Positions 34,639-42,751 of a stretch of 62,476 nt of DNA are shown here, in pieces. A program made the position numbers and the translations under genes. Each line of letters begins with the position of its first letter. Positions within the stretch are counted from its first letter, which is position 1. Below the pieces are notes generated by a model, which was not told the DNA's origin, ran no database searches, and saw only the letters and a program-made list of their open reading frames with translations. Source of the stretch: Paenibacillus contaminans (GTDB lineage: Bacteria > Bacillota > Bacilli > Paenibacillales > NBRC-103111); the NCBI RefSeq assembly GCF_003285015.1, contig NZ_QMFB01000046.1:1-62476 (forward strand), read 5' to 3'.

Positions 34639-35271
34639 TTAATCACCTCCTATGATTTTGACATCGTCCAATATCGTATTTCCCCAAACAGGGAGCAAGC
34701 CAGTCTCTCCCGTAAAGCGGCTTCCGGCTACCGACCCGTTATGAAAAAAAGCTCCATCAAAGCTGCATTCCTCAAACCGGCAATATAAAAATAATGCGCT
34801 ACGAAAATTGGCGTCGGAAAAACGGCAGCGTATGAACGATACATCGTTCGCTATCGCTTTACTTAAATTGCAGCCTGTAAAATCGCAATCGTTAAATTGC
34901 TTGCTGATCCTGGCATTATTCAGCTTTGCTCCTCGGAAAGAACATCGGCTGAATGTATGAGTCACATATCTGCTATCCAGTTTGACCCCGTCAAAGCAAC
35001 AATTTGTAAATGTTGAGGTGTTCAAGCTTGCAGAATAATCGAAGCATGCATAAGACAGATCGACGCCCTGTACTGTCAGGTATTGTATGGTCTCGGTCAG
35101 GGTAACTCCCCGATAATCCTCTAGTCCAGTATCCGTTTGTCCATAGGGGGACGATGGAAAGGAGCGGTCTTTTTTATGCAGATTATGTTTGCCTGTAACA
35201 GCGGTCAACAATTGATTCACTTCAGCAAGCTGGTCGTCGTCCCATCTTGCAATGAGTGACTTCTTGTTCAA
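34639..35271 (-). CDS. Pentapeptide-repeat-like protein
   Basis: A 210-residue protein whose residues from about 70 to 190 form a right-handed quadrilateral beta-helix of pentapeptide type (repeats such as ACFDY, CCFDG, CSFRGAKLNNA, CDFTGCNLSKA, CRFSDANFRSA). The N-terminal 60 residues are a helical cap. Its role is unknown; relatives include gyrase-protecting proteins and toxin-cluster components. The start is TTG with GGAGG seven bases upstream. It is coupled to the DUF1963 gene downstream. Confidence 0.8.
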   Translation of the reverse strand: MNKKSLIARWDDDQLAEVNQLLTAVTGKHNLHKKDRSFPSSPYGQTDTGLEDYRGVTLTETIQYLTVQGVDLSYACFDYSASLNTSTFTNCCFDGVKLDSRYVTHTFSRCSFRGAKLNNARISKQFNDCDFTGCNLSKAIANDVSFIRCRFSDANFRSALFLYCRFEECSFDGAFFHNGSVAGSRFTGETGLLPVWGNTILDDVKIIGGD

Positions 35272-35456
35272 TTTAGCCCCTCCTTCTATTTTACTGGCAG
35301 TCTAATGCCGTCAGGATGATAGAGATCTGCTGAGACGGTTTGATCTAATGAATAGCGCTTATGGCGATTATAAGTAATAACGATGCCTTTGCCAAAAAAG
35401 TTTCTTTTTATAAAAAAGGTCCTAGCGACCTGGGGGAAATATCGGAGAAAGCTTAA

Positions 35457-35774
35457 TGGTTTCAACTTCCCGCAGATGATGAGGAACGGGCATGGCGTTT
35501 TTATGGGAGAATTTTTGGCTGGAGCCCGGACGAAGTTTACGCAAACAAGACTATGACTGGCGCTAAACATGGCGAAATCGCACGGCGAAGCGGAGAACTG
35601 AAGGAGCCGCGCCTTGTAATTCGGGTTGACGATGTTGAGGGAATGATTGAACGAATCATGCAGTCCGGCGGTAAAATCATAAAGCAGCGAACCGAAATTG
35701 CCGAGATCGGTATGGTGTATGCTTCGTTTGAGGACACTGAAGGCAATATAGTAAATATTGTCGGAGACATGTAA
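35457..35774 (+). pseudogene. VOC (glyoxalase/bleomycin-resistance-like) gene, 5' truncated
   Basis: From 35457 the plus strand reads WFQLPADDEERAWRFYGRIF, the usual N-terminal part of a VOC subunit, and continues in frame through RLVIRVDDVEGMIERIMQSG to ASFEDTEGNIVNIVGDM and a stop at 35774. An in-frame TAA lies directly before 35457 and there is no start codon for the first 30 residues, so the true N-terminus is missing. Translation from the internal ATG at 35553 would give only a half-domain. Confidence 0.7.
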
Positions 35775-35902
35775 TAATTAGACTTTATTTTTCAAGTCTT
35801 GGTCCGCCGCTGTTTCTTTTTAACGGATCAAGTCTAAAACTTATTTTTCAAAAGCTGACGATTCTTCAATTCAAAAACCGCTTGCCTACCCTGCCGGGCA
35901 CG

Positions 35903-35931
35903 AAAAAAGCCGCCCATCGGGCGACTTTTTT
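35903..35931 (-). terminator. Bidirectional terminator
   Basis: Symmetrical sequence AAAAAAG-x-CGCCC / GGGCG-x-CTTTTTT with a 3-base loop. The T-runs on both strands let it end the SGNH gene (minus) and the truncated VOC gene (plus). Confidence 0.85.
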
Positions 35932-35963
35932 AAGGAGCCGATATGCCGCGGCATGCGGACCGA

Positions 35964-36995
35964 CTACGGAATTTGAAGCACCTGCCGAAGGATCGGCTGA
36001 AGACGATCGGCCATCTGCCGGAAGCCGATGTCGTTCGGATGTAGGCCGTCCACGTAGCGGCCTTCGTCTCCCGGACCGATCAGGCTGCAGCCGTCAACGG
36101 TATACACATGCCGGTCTCCCTGAGCGACCGCTTCCTCATACACGCTTCGTATGATCGATCTCATTCCTCCGTATTTAGCCTGGGTTTGCTTGTCATACCA
36201 TTCGCTGCTTGAATAGAGCGGCGAAATCATAAGAATAGGTCTTTCCGGCCGCCGCGATCGCAGCTGACGGTAAAAAGGAGCGTACACAGCCTCGAGCTCC
36301 GCTGCAGTCGGGAGATTGACATGGAAATCGAGCACATAGCAGGCCGCATCGATTTCAGCCAGCAGCGAGCAAACGGACGGCTCGCCTTTGCCGCTGCCGT
36401 TGAAGCCGAGGTTCACCACATCGACGTTCATTTCCCTGGACAAAACCGGCACGTAGCCGTTGCCCGGGCGGCTTGCGCACCCGCCTTGCGTAATCGAGCT
36501 GCCGTAGAAAACAACCGGCTTATCTAGAGCATACGGCGCCGGCACGGCGATTGAAGCCTCTTCGTCCAGCCCAATTTCCAGCATATCCAAATCGTTGTAC
36601 GTGGGCAGGTAAAGCGTGAACTCCCTCATTTCTGACCGAAGCCCGCGGAAGTACGTATGCTCGTACGTTTCTCCTCCGAACTGCGGGGTTGATGTTCCCC
36701 AGTAGTTCATCTCGCCCGGAGGACCCGCATACAGGTCCAACCCGCTATGGCCCAACGGCGACATATCGATCATTCGCGGCTCGGAGCCGTGGGAAGCCCG
36801 AATCGAGAAACTTCCCGAATCGCTTGCGAACCGGATGCGCCCTCCGCTTGTCATGCTGGATAACGACCATACGGTGCCGGGGACGCTTTCCTGCGCCCTA
36901 TCCGGAAAACGTGCCAGCCGACCTCCGTTTTCGTCAAGCCACGGCAAGCCGTTCACGGAAAACCGCCCGTCGGCCGCCGGAATCCATTTCAACAT
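35964..36995 (-). CDS. SGNH hydrolase with GxDLY N-terminal domain
   Basis: A 343-residue hydrolase. An N-terminal beta-domain (about 1-155) carries the GLDLYAGP signature of the GxDLY family that precedes Lipase_GDSL_3 enzymes. The catalytic domain has VVFYGSSITQGG (nucleophile Ser167), an oxyanion Asn in GFNGSG (Asn199) and DGLHPNDIGF for the Asp/His pair. It lacks a signal peptide. It probably deacylates a sugar and is encoded 46 bases downstream of the BNR-fold gene, so the two are likely co-transcribed. AAGGAGG eight bases before the ATG sets the start. Confidence 0.87.
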   Translation of the reverse strand: MLKWIPAADGRFSVNGLPWLDENGGRLARFPDRAQESVPGTVWSLSSMTSGGRIRFASDSGSFSIRASHGSEPRMIDMSPLGHSGLDLYAGPPGEMNYWGTSTPQFGGETYEHTYFRGLRSEMREFTLYLPTYNDLDMLEIGLDEEASIAVPAPYALDKPVVFYGSSITQGGCASRPGNGYVPVLSREMNVDVVNLGFNGSGKGEPSVCSLLAEIDAACYVLDFHVNLPTAAELEAVYAPFYRQLRSRRPERPILMISPLYSSSEWYDKQTQAKYGGMRSIIRSVYEEAVAQGDRHVYTVDGCSLIGPGDEGRYVDGLHPNDIGFRQMADRLQPILRQVLQIP

Positions 36996-37041
36996 GGGAT
37001 GTCCTCCTTTTGCTCAACTGCAAATGCCGGTCCGGCCTCGA

Positions 37042-38154
37042 TCAGCCGACTCGCAGCTTCAGCCAGCGAATATTGCTCACTCCGTCTTCGACGGCCCAGA
37101 ACGAAACGTAAACGGTTCCATCAGCTAACCGGCAAAGGCTGGGCGCGCCGAATTTCAGCACGGCGAAATTGTCGGCCATATTCACGTTCTGCGACGTCAA
37201 TCCGCCCATCCGCTGACCCCACAATGGAAACTGCCCTTCGTTCACCCACTCGACTCCGTCCAGCCGCGATACGTTCGCCCATAAACCCGGCTCGTCGATA
37301 CGGCGGTACACGGTCAAAATGCTGCCGTCGTCCAGCTGCATCATATTCAGCGTTTGCCCAAACAAGCCGGTGGAACGGGGCTCGCTGAACGGTTCCTCCA
37401 CGCTTTGGCTTACGACATACTGGTTCGGCAAATCCTTGCTCTCCCGCTCGTCGTAAGCCCAAGCGGCCGCGAGCAGCCTTCCGTCCTCCAACTCGACAAT
37501 TTTGGACTCCCAGTAAATAACGCTGCCGTTTTCGTCCGCCATAACATCCAAATACGACGGCCACGACTTTCCTTGATCGGCGGAGGCGAACGCAACCATT
37601 CTCATCCCGTTCGGGCAGTAGCCGTCCCATCCCCGCCAGGTGGACGTCGGCAGCAGCCATCTGCCGTCGCGCAGCGGCACGATCGGCGACGTCATCTCGA
37701 AGCTCGGGCCGGTTAACGGCGGCTCGATCGTTTCCGGCGCTGACCATGTCCGGCCCGCATCCCGGGAGCGGAACAATAGAAGCTCCACCTCGACGAAGCC
37801 CAAATTTTCCGGATTGGCCAAGCCTTCGTCAATACGCTTTCGGTCATGGCGGATAACGAAAGCCACGATCTCTCCGTTCTCGCCGTGCGAGAGGCGGCAT
37901 GCATCGGACGTGATTCTGTCCGTCGTTCCCGGATACAGCCTTCCCTCCAGCGTCCAGGTTTCCCCCTGATCGGTCGAGCGCGCGATATGCGTATGCAGAT
38001 CGGGAGCCTCGAACGCCTGGCCGATGCCGAACGACGCAATCATCTCCCCGCCTTCAAGCTGCAGAACGGACGGAAAATACGCATGCTTGCTGTACACATG
38101 GGGAATCGGATTTCGATAAATAATGCCTGAGCTAATACATTCGATTGCGGACAT
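37042..38154 (-). CDS. BNR-repeat (sialidase-fold) protein
   Basis: A 370-residue six-bladed beta-propeller protein with three Asp-box repeats (STDQGETW, SRDAGRTWS, SADQGKSWP). The N-terminal region lacks the F/Y-R-I-P arginine motif of true GH33 sialidases and reads YRNPIPHVYSKHAYFPSV instead, so sialidase activity should not be assumed. There is no signal peptide. It forms a two-gene unit with the SGNH hydrolase and is divergent from an AraC gene. ATG 38154 is preferred: GAAGG stands eight bases upstream, while a GTG at 38163 overlaps the ribosome site. Confidence 0.82.
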   Translation of the reverse strand: MSAIECISSGIIYRNPIPHVYSKHAYFPSVLQLEGGEMIASFGIGQAFEAPDLHTHIARSTDQGETWTLEGRLYPGTTDRITSDACRLSHGENGEIVAFVIRHDRKRIDEGLANPENLGFVEVELLLFRSRDAGRTWSAPETIEPPLTGPSFEMTSPIVPLRDGRWLLPTSTWRGWDGYCPNGMRMVAFASADQGKSWPSYLDVMADENGSVIYWESKIVELEDGRLLAAAWAYDERESKDLPNQYVVSQSVEEPFSEPRSTGLFGQTLNMMQLDDGSILTVYRRIDEPGLWANVSRLDGVEWVNEGQFPLWGQRMGGLTSQNVNMADNFAVLKFGAPSLCRLADGTVYVSFWAVEDGVSNIRWLKLRVG

Positions 38155-38315
38155 GTTCGTCACCTTCTCCTTCTCGATAATCCTAGTTTACGCTTGGCTC
38201 TCGATCCATTATGATGAAGAAAATACGGGTTAACGGCTGAAATAACAGCGTCTTTCTTGCTAGTAATCCGGGATTCGGCATACATCTCTGCATGGATATC
38301 CATAGCAGGAAGCGC

Positions 38316-39224
38316 ATGGGAGTTGATACCTTGAACGAACGGTACGCGAGCAGAGAGCCCGAGCATATGAAGCTTGCCGTTGAAGCCGGAGGACTTCTCT
38401 TCGATATCGATCTTGACGTCGGCTTCTTCAGCTCTACCGCTTACGAGTGGGGCCAGGAGTTCAGCCACAACCACGCCGCCTATGAAATCCATCTCGTTCA
38501 AAAAGGCCGCTGCATCATGTATGTCGACGATACTTATGCAGAGCTGGAGGCAGGAAGCTATTGCGTCATCCCTCCCGGAACGTATCATTCGCAATTGTCC
38601 GTCATGCAGGGAGCCGTCGTAAAAATATGCTTCCGCTTCAGCTATAGGGCAACTTCGGGCGGCAAGCCGCACAGCGCCGGCGGCGAAACAAACGTGCTTC
38701 TCCGCGTGCTGGACGCCATGACCTTTTATACGCAAAAGGATGACGGCAGGCTGTCTCTTCTCGTTAGCGCCGTTCAGGACGAGCTGCAAGCGCAGCCGCT
38801 CGGCTATTTGGCGAAAGTCCGGAGCCTGTTCGCCCAGATGATGATCGACATCATCCGCTTCGCTCCGTCGGCCTCCTCGGCTGCATACGGCTTCCCGGAA
38901 CAAACGCCGGACGATCTGCGGACGAACGTCATCGACGCTTTTTTCGCCTCGCACTATAACGGCGATATTAGGGAAGAAGATTTGGCGAGACAGCTCAACG
39001 TCAGTACAAGGCAGCTCAACCGCATTTTGAACGAACGGTATCGCGCGTCCTTCCGGCAAAAGCTGCTGCAAACACGGATGAAGGTCGCCATGGACCTGCT
39101 CAAAAATACGGACATGCCGGTTTCCCATATTGCCGAACGCGTCGGCTACCAGACGGCCGGCAGCTTTTACACCGCCTTCAAAACGAATGTCGGCATCACT
39201 CCCCTCGCCTTCAGACAAGGCTAA
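38316..39224 (+). CDS. AraC-family transcriptional regulator, BNR/SGNH locus
   Basis: A regulator of about 300 residues with a cupin-like N-terminal sensor (HNHAAYEIHLVQKGRCIMYV, then YHSQL) and a C-terminal AraC double helix-turn-helix (EDLARQLNVSTRQLNRILNE, HIAERVGYQTAGSFYTAFKT). The start is uncertain: ATG 38316 has AGGA five bases upstream, TTG 38331 has GGGAG at eight bases, and an ATG at 38292 has no clear site. It is transcribed away from the BNR/SGNH genes with a gap of about 160 bp and should control them. Confidence 0.88.
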   Translation: MGVDTLNERYASREPEHMKLAVEAGGLLFDIDLDVGFFSSTAYEWGQEFSHNHAAYEIHLVQKGRCIMYVDDTYAELEAGSYCVIPPGTYHSQLSVMQGAVVKICFRFSYRATSGGKPHSAGGETNVLLRVLDAMTFYTQKDDGRLSLLVSAVQDELQAQPLGYLAKVRSLFAQMMIDIIRFAPSASSAAYGFPEQTPDDLRTNVIDAFFASHYNGDIREEDLARQLNVSTRQLNRILNERYRASFRQKLLQTRMKVAMDLLKNTDMPVSHIAERVGYQTAGSFYTAFKTNVGITPLAFRQG

Positions 39225-39310
39225 ACGGCTGCCGGCGTCCTGTTAGGGCAGGCTCGTTTATCAATAAGTCGAACAATCAGCAGCGCGCACACTTTCCGAG
39301 AATTCAACAA

Positions 39311-39340
39311 AACCCAAAGGCTTATTCTCCTTTGGGTTTC
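39311..39340 (+). terminator. Terminator after the AraC gene
   Basis: Perfect 10-bp stem AACCCAAAGG / CCTTTGGGTT with an 8-base loop, then TTCATTATAATT on the plus strand. Confidence 0.75.
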
Positions 39341-39489
39341 ATTATAATTAGGGATATGCAGCCGCAACAATGCGCCGACAAGACGTCTTCTATGTAAAAA
39401 CGGCTTGATCTCAAACAATGCGCGCCCTCCGCCTCTATAACACGCTTGAAGCGTGCGGCCGGCGGAAATTTTCACAAAGCGCCTGCTTC

Positions 39490-39960
39490 CTATAGCGTTA
39501 CCTCCATCTTGATTCCGACTATCGGCTTTCCCTCATTATCGGTCTGTATGTTGGAGTCAAACGGCTTGAAGCCAAGCTTCGTATAAAACAACAAGGCGTC
39601 CGTATTCGTGCTGTGGCATAAAAGCCGAAAACGGTTCACCTGCAGCTCCGACTTCGCAACCTCTTTCATGGCCTCAATCAAATATTTGCCTGCTCCCATG
39701 CCTCGATATGACGGGTTGACGATAAAATTCCCCAACCAGCTGGAGTCCTCGATAACCTCAATAATATTGCAGTATCCGGCAACATGATCGCCGTGAAGAA
39801 CTACGGTCGGCCGAATGCGCGTGCTTGCCGCTTTCTCTAGCTGGTCCGCAGTTAGCGGATATACGCCCTTCGGGTACATGAAAAATAACTCCCTGGCATC
39901 CTGCGGGAATTTAGCAATCTCGTTAAAATCTTGGGACGCTGCCGCCCTATGGCTAAACAT
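39490..39960 (-). CDS. GNAT-family acetyltransferase
   Basis: A 156-residue GNAT protein. The acetyl-CoA site is WLGNFIVNPSYRGMGAGKYL (R-x-x-G-x-G/A type) and the C-terminal part reads TNTDALLFYTKLGFKPFD. The substrate is unknown. ATG 39960 lies six bases after AAGGTGA. It is a single gene. Confidence 0.85.
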   Translation of the reverse strand: MFSHRAAASQDFNEIAKFPQDARELFFMYPKGVYPLTADQLEKAASTRIRPTVVLHGDHVAGYCNIIEVIEDSSWLGNFIVNPSYRGMGAGKYLIEAMKEVAKSELQVNRFRLLCHSTNTDALLFYTKLGFKPFDSNIQTDNEGKPIVGIKMEVTL

Positions 39961-40040
39961 CAAGCATCACCTTCCGCTTTGTTTTTTGGGGAAATGGATC
40001 GATCCGCGAACATGCCGACCCCGTTGTCCTTATCGTAGAC

Positions 40041-40589
40041 TCAGACAAGCGCTTTTGTCCAACCTTTTTGCCAGATCTGCTCCACGGTTTCCTCGGCGGT
40101 TAAGCTTGACGAGTCTATCCACATCCCGATTTTCGGCGTATCTTCATGCAGCCCGCGATCGAGCTCGGAAACGGTCCATATTCCGTACCCCTTTTTCGGC
40201 CGGTTCGCTTCTCTGCTTGCGACCGCTTCCTGATTGGGGGCCAGCACGACTACATATAACGGGCGGTTTCGAATAAGCTCCACCGTTTCCTGAAGCATCG
40301 GACCGATGATGACGTCCTGCAAAACGACGTTAAACCCCGCCTCGAAATAAGCGTCTGCAGCCGCGGCGGAAATGCGGTGACGCAGCTGCAGTTGACGAAC
40401 CGCTTCCCCGCCCGTGTCCGAGCCCGGAAGCATTTCCTCTCTTCCGCTGACGATCATTCTCCTGAACGTATCGCCGTGCAGATGTACGCCTCTATCAAAT
40501 TTTTCCGCAAGAAGCTGAGCAACCGTAGACTTTCCCGACGCCATAATACCCGTGATCAGAAAAATCCCTTTTTGTTCGTGAGCCGTCAT
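40041..40589 (-). CDS. P-loop kinase (chloramphenicol-phosphotransferase/AAA_33-like)
   Basis: A 182-residue protein with a Walker A motif near the N-terminus (GIFLITGIMASGKSTVAQ), VHLHGDTFRRMI (the acceptor-side Asp) and VVLAPNQEAVASREANRPKK. This is the pattern of zeta-toxin-like/chloramphenicol phosphotransferase-like small-molecule kinases. A longer upstream frame exists, but the ATG at 40589 has AGGAG and starts the protein correctly. The substrate is unknown. It is one of a group of small unrelated enzymes here. Confidence 0.78.
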   Translation of the reverse strand: MTAHEQKGIFLITGIMASGKSTVAQLLAEKFDRGVHLHGDTFRRMIVSGREEMLPGSDTGGEAVRQLQLRHRISAAAADAYFEAGFNVVLQDVIIGPMLQETVELIRNRPLYVVVLAPNQEAVASREANRPKKGYGIWTVSELDRGLHEDTPKIGMWIDSSSLTAEETVEQIWQKGWTKALV

Positions 40590-40734
40590 TACTATATCTC
40601 CTTCCCTTGTTGCGGCCGTTCCGCTCTTCCCAAAAACCTTCACATGCACCGGCCGGAGATGATCCGCCTCTGGAATAGCGTAACACAACCCGGAGCTCGC
40701 GAGCCGGAAAAAACGACTATAGCGATAAACTCCT

Positions 40735-41073
40735 TCAACAGAGCACCTCGACGGTAAACCCGCCCGGAGCTTGGACATAAAATGTCCAGCCATGCGATCT
40801 TTGCGGCGGCTCGACATCAAACCCGTCATCCTTCAAACGCCGGTTGATCTCGTTCACACGCTCTTCGCTTTCTTGTATGAAGCCGATATGAAACGTTTTG
40901 GGATAGCTGACCGAGGCGCCTTTCATCAAGGTAAGCACAAACCCGCTATCGTCAAATAATACGGCAAATGAATCGCCGCGCGTGTGCCCGGTTTGCAGTT
41001 CGAAATACGTTTCCAAAAACGCTTGAGCTGCTTTTACGTCGGTCACCGTGAGATTGAGATGGTTTACCTTCAT
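40735..41073 (-). CDS. VOC-family (glyoxalase-like) protein
   Basis: A 112-residue single-domain VOC protein, MKVNHLNLTVTDVKAAQAFL, with a metal-site His at position 5 and late Glu in FTVEVLC. Function could be resistance, isomerase or lyase; no neighbour points to one. It should form dimers as is usual for one-domain VOC proteins. Confidence 0.82.
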   Translation of the reverse strand: MKVNHLNLTVTDVKAAQAFLETYFELQTGHTRGDSFAVLFDDSGFVLTLMKGASVSYPKTFHIGFIQESEERVNEINRRLKDDGFDVEPPQRSHGWTFYVQAPGGFTVEVLC

Positions 41074-41320
41074 CGGCTACACTTCCTTTTCCCGAAGATT
41101 CGTCTAAACTCCGTACTCGCTAAGCGTATCAAATTCATGCAAGTGCTAATCTTTCGGCTATGATCCCAATGTTTATTGCGTGCAAACCCGTCACATGACT
41201 TTAACCGTCAGCGCTAACCCTCAAACGAAAAAACGAAAGAGGAGCCGCCCGCAAGCAATCTCCTCCAACTGATTCAACCCGGAATACCCGCTTAGCGAGC
41301 ATTCCTTCTTCGCTTCCGGC

Positions 41321-41842
41321 TTACCACCCCATACGTGATTTAAGCGAAGCGATTTGTGCGATATGATGCCGGTCGTGCCAAACATACCTCTGAACCGCAG
41401 TATCAAGACTCATCAAGCCGTGGGAGGGACTCGTAAACGTTTTTGTAAAATCCGGCGGATGCAAGGATTCGAGCAAGGCCGCAAATCGAATATTTATCGA
41501 TTCTATGAGACCAAGCGATGCTTCAACCGGTACCCGATAGTCGCTCAGCTCCGCCCATAAGTCTTCCCGATACGAGCTTGCCGCCGGGCTGTCCTCGGTC
41601 AGTGCTCTTTTGAAACGAATAAAGGCGTTCATATCGTTATCCGCCACATGGTGAACGACCTGCCGGACGGTCCATCCGCCAGGGCGATATCGCGTATGCA
41701 GCTGCTCCATACTCATGTTTTGCACAGTCAGCCGAAGAAGCTTGCCCGCTTCCGCTATGTCCCCGATCCATTTATTTCGCTGCTCGGAGGTGGGATTTTT
41801 TATTTCTTCGAATTTACCGGTCGGGTAACGCATATCTTCCAT
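41321..41842 (-). CDS. YfiT/BstA-type DinB-family protein (putative bacillithiol transferase)
   Basis: A 173-residue four-helix protein of the YfiT group in the DinB superfamily. Metal ligands are in VHHVADNDMNAF and the C-terminal WHDRHHIAQI. The Pro-x-Gly-x-Trp-x-x-x-Gln-Val-Val-His-His start of the second helix is the hallmark of BstA/YfiT bacillithiol-S-transferases and related hydrolases. ATG 41842, after AGAGGTGA, is chosen over a longer frame. It overlaps nothing; a small membrane gene lies upstream on the same strand. Confidence 0.83.
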   Translation of the reverse strand: MEDMRYPTGKFEEIKNPTSEQRNKWIGDIAEAGKLLRLTVQNMSMEQLHTRYRPGGWTVRQVVHHVADNDMNAFIRFKRALTEDSPAASSYREDLWAELSDYRVPVEASLGLIESINIRFAALLESLHPPDFTKTFTSPSHGLMSLDTAVQRYVWHDRHHIAQIASLKSRMGW

Positions 41843-41870
41843 CGTTTCACCTCTTTCTCGTTTAGGCCGT

Positions 41871-42059
41871 CTAGTGTCCGTATTCGTGCGAAGCATCTGC
41901 GAGATAACCTGCTGCAACGAAAACGACAAGGAGAAGACTCATCAATAGAAGCGCATAGCCTATCAAACGTACCGATTTATGCCTTGTTTTATATTTCATA
42001 ATGAACAGAAATCCAACGCCTAGCAGTAACGCAAGAATAATGCCTACATAATCGGCCAA
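41871..42059 (-). CDS. Small two-helix membrane protein
   Basis: A 62-residue protein with two membrane helices (YVGIILALLLGVGFLFIM and LIGYALLLMSLLLVVFVAAG) separated by a basic loop. The likely start is TTG at 42059 with AAGGAG seven bases upstream. No family was recognised. It is 28 bases upstream of the BstA-like gene and probably co-transcribed. Confidence 0.6.
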   Translation of the reverse strand: MADYVGIILALLLGVGFLFIMKYKTRHKSVRLIGYALLLMSLLLVVFVAAGYLADASHEYGH

Positions 42060-42274
42060 GCAATCACTCCTTGCCTCAAGGATGTTCAACTATACTTATT
42101 GACGCGAAAAATACATTTTTGTTACGCCGCCTAGTCCATTGCCGAAAAACCAAGGATAAAATGTTATGGCATCTTTGGACGCTAGCTTCGGTGCATTCTG
42201 TCACGTCTTGAATTACCGGTCCTCCAATCGATATTCCCACCTGCTTGCCCTTCCTCGCTCGTCACTTGCATGCG

Positions 42275-42464
42275 CTGGAGTTCGATTTTGCCCGCTTGGA
42301 ATCGGGGACGGCTTCCTTTCCACGCCTGTAGTCCGAAAACGCCTATTTGCAGCGGGTATTTTGCTCGGCACACCGGTAAATCCTTTCTCCAAGCCGGCAA
42401 AATCGGACTCCAGCCTTAGGCGAACCTCGATTCCTTGCTGCAAGTAGGCGAATTCGGACTCCAG
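42275..42464. repeat. Four converging 51-bp repeats
   Basis: Two plus-strand copies start at 42275 and 42326 and two minus-strand copies start at 42464 and 42413, so both pairs have exactly 51-bp spacing and point toward each other. The conserved first part of each copy is CTGGAGTCCGATTTTGCC with a following (G/C)-CTTG-(C/G)AG. Copies 1 and 3, and copies 2 and 4, are the closest pairs. The tails of the two inner copies overlap at 42363-42376 (GCTCGGCACACCGG). The region lies in a 690-bp gap without genes and can fold into a large hairpin. Confidence 0.7.
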
Positions 42465-42504
42465 CATATTGAGGAACCCTCAAAAGCAGCGCGATATAAG
42501 AAAA

Positions 42505-42531
42505 ACCGTCCGGGGGAAGTTACCGGACGGT
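42505..42531 (-). terminator. Terminator of the GH20 operon
   Basis: Perfect 9-bp stem ACCGTCCGG / CCGGACGGT with a 9-base loop. The minus strand then runs TTTTTC. It is about 220 bases after the GH20 stop. Confidence 0.75.
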
Positions 42532-42642
42532 CCTAAAGTGCTAGGAACTACGTTTACATGTGTGTGTTTCCGCTCGCATTGATTTCACACGGCCAGCTAG
42601 CGGACGTTTTTCATTCCTTACGATGGCCATCCGACCGTAGGG

Positions 42643-42704
42643 GTTCTAACGGAAATACAGGCCGCTAATTGGGCAAAAATCAACTTTTGCGAGTTCTAAC
42701 GGAA
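42643..42704 (+). repeat. GTTCTAACGGAA direct repeat pair
   Basis: GTTCTAACGGAA occurs at 42643 and again at 42693, 50 bp apart, in the gap before the GH20 stop. The copies are followed by unlike sequence. This resembles a short interspersed repeat of Paenibacillus intergenic regions; I see no gene here. Confidence 0.4.
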
Positions 42705-42751
42705 GCGCTTTTTATTCAGCTTCCAAAGCTTCCGCCCACGCTCCGCACGGA

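Noticed and set aside
37042..38154. Calling the BNR protein an exo-alpha-sialidase
   Set aside because: Asp boxes are present but the N-terminal arginine motif of GH33 is not, so only the fold was named.
38160..39218. Long minus-strand open frame (352 codons) opposite the AraC gene
   Set aside because: Its translation has no family features and mirrors the GC-rich AraC coding sequence; the plus-strand frame has clear AraC motifs.
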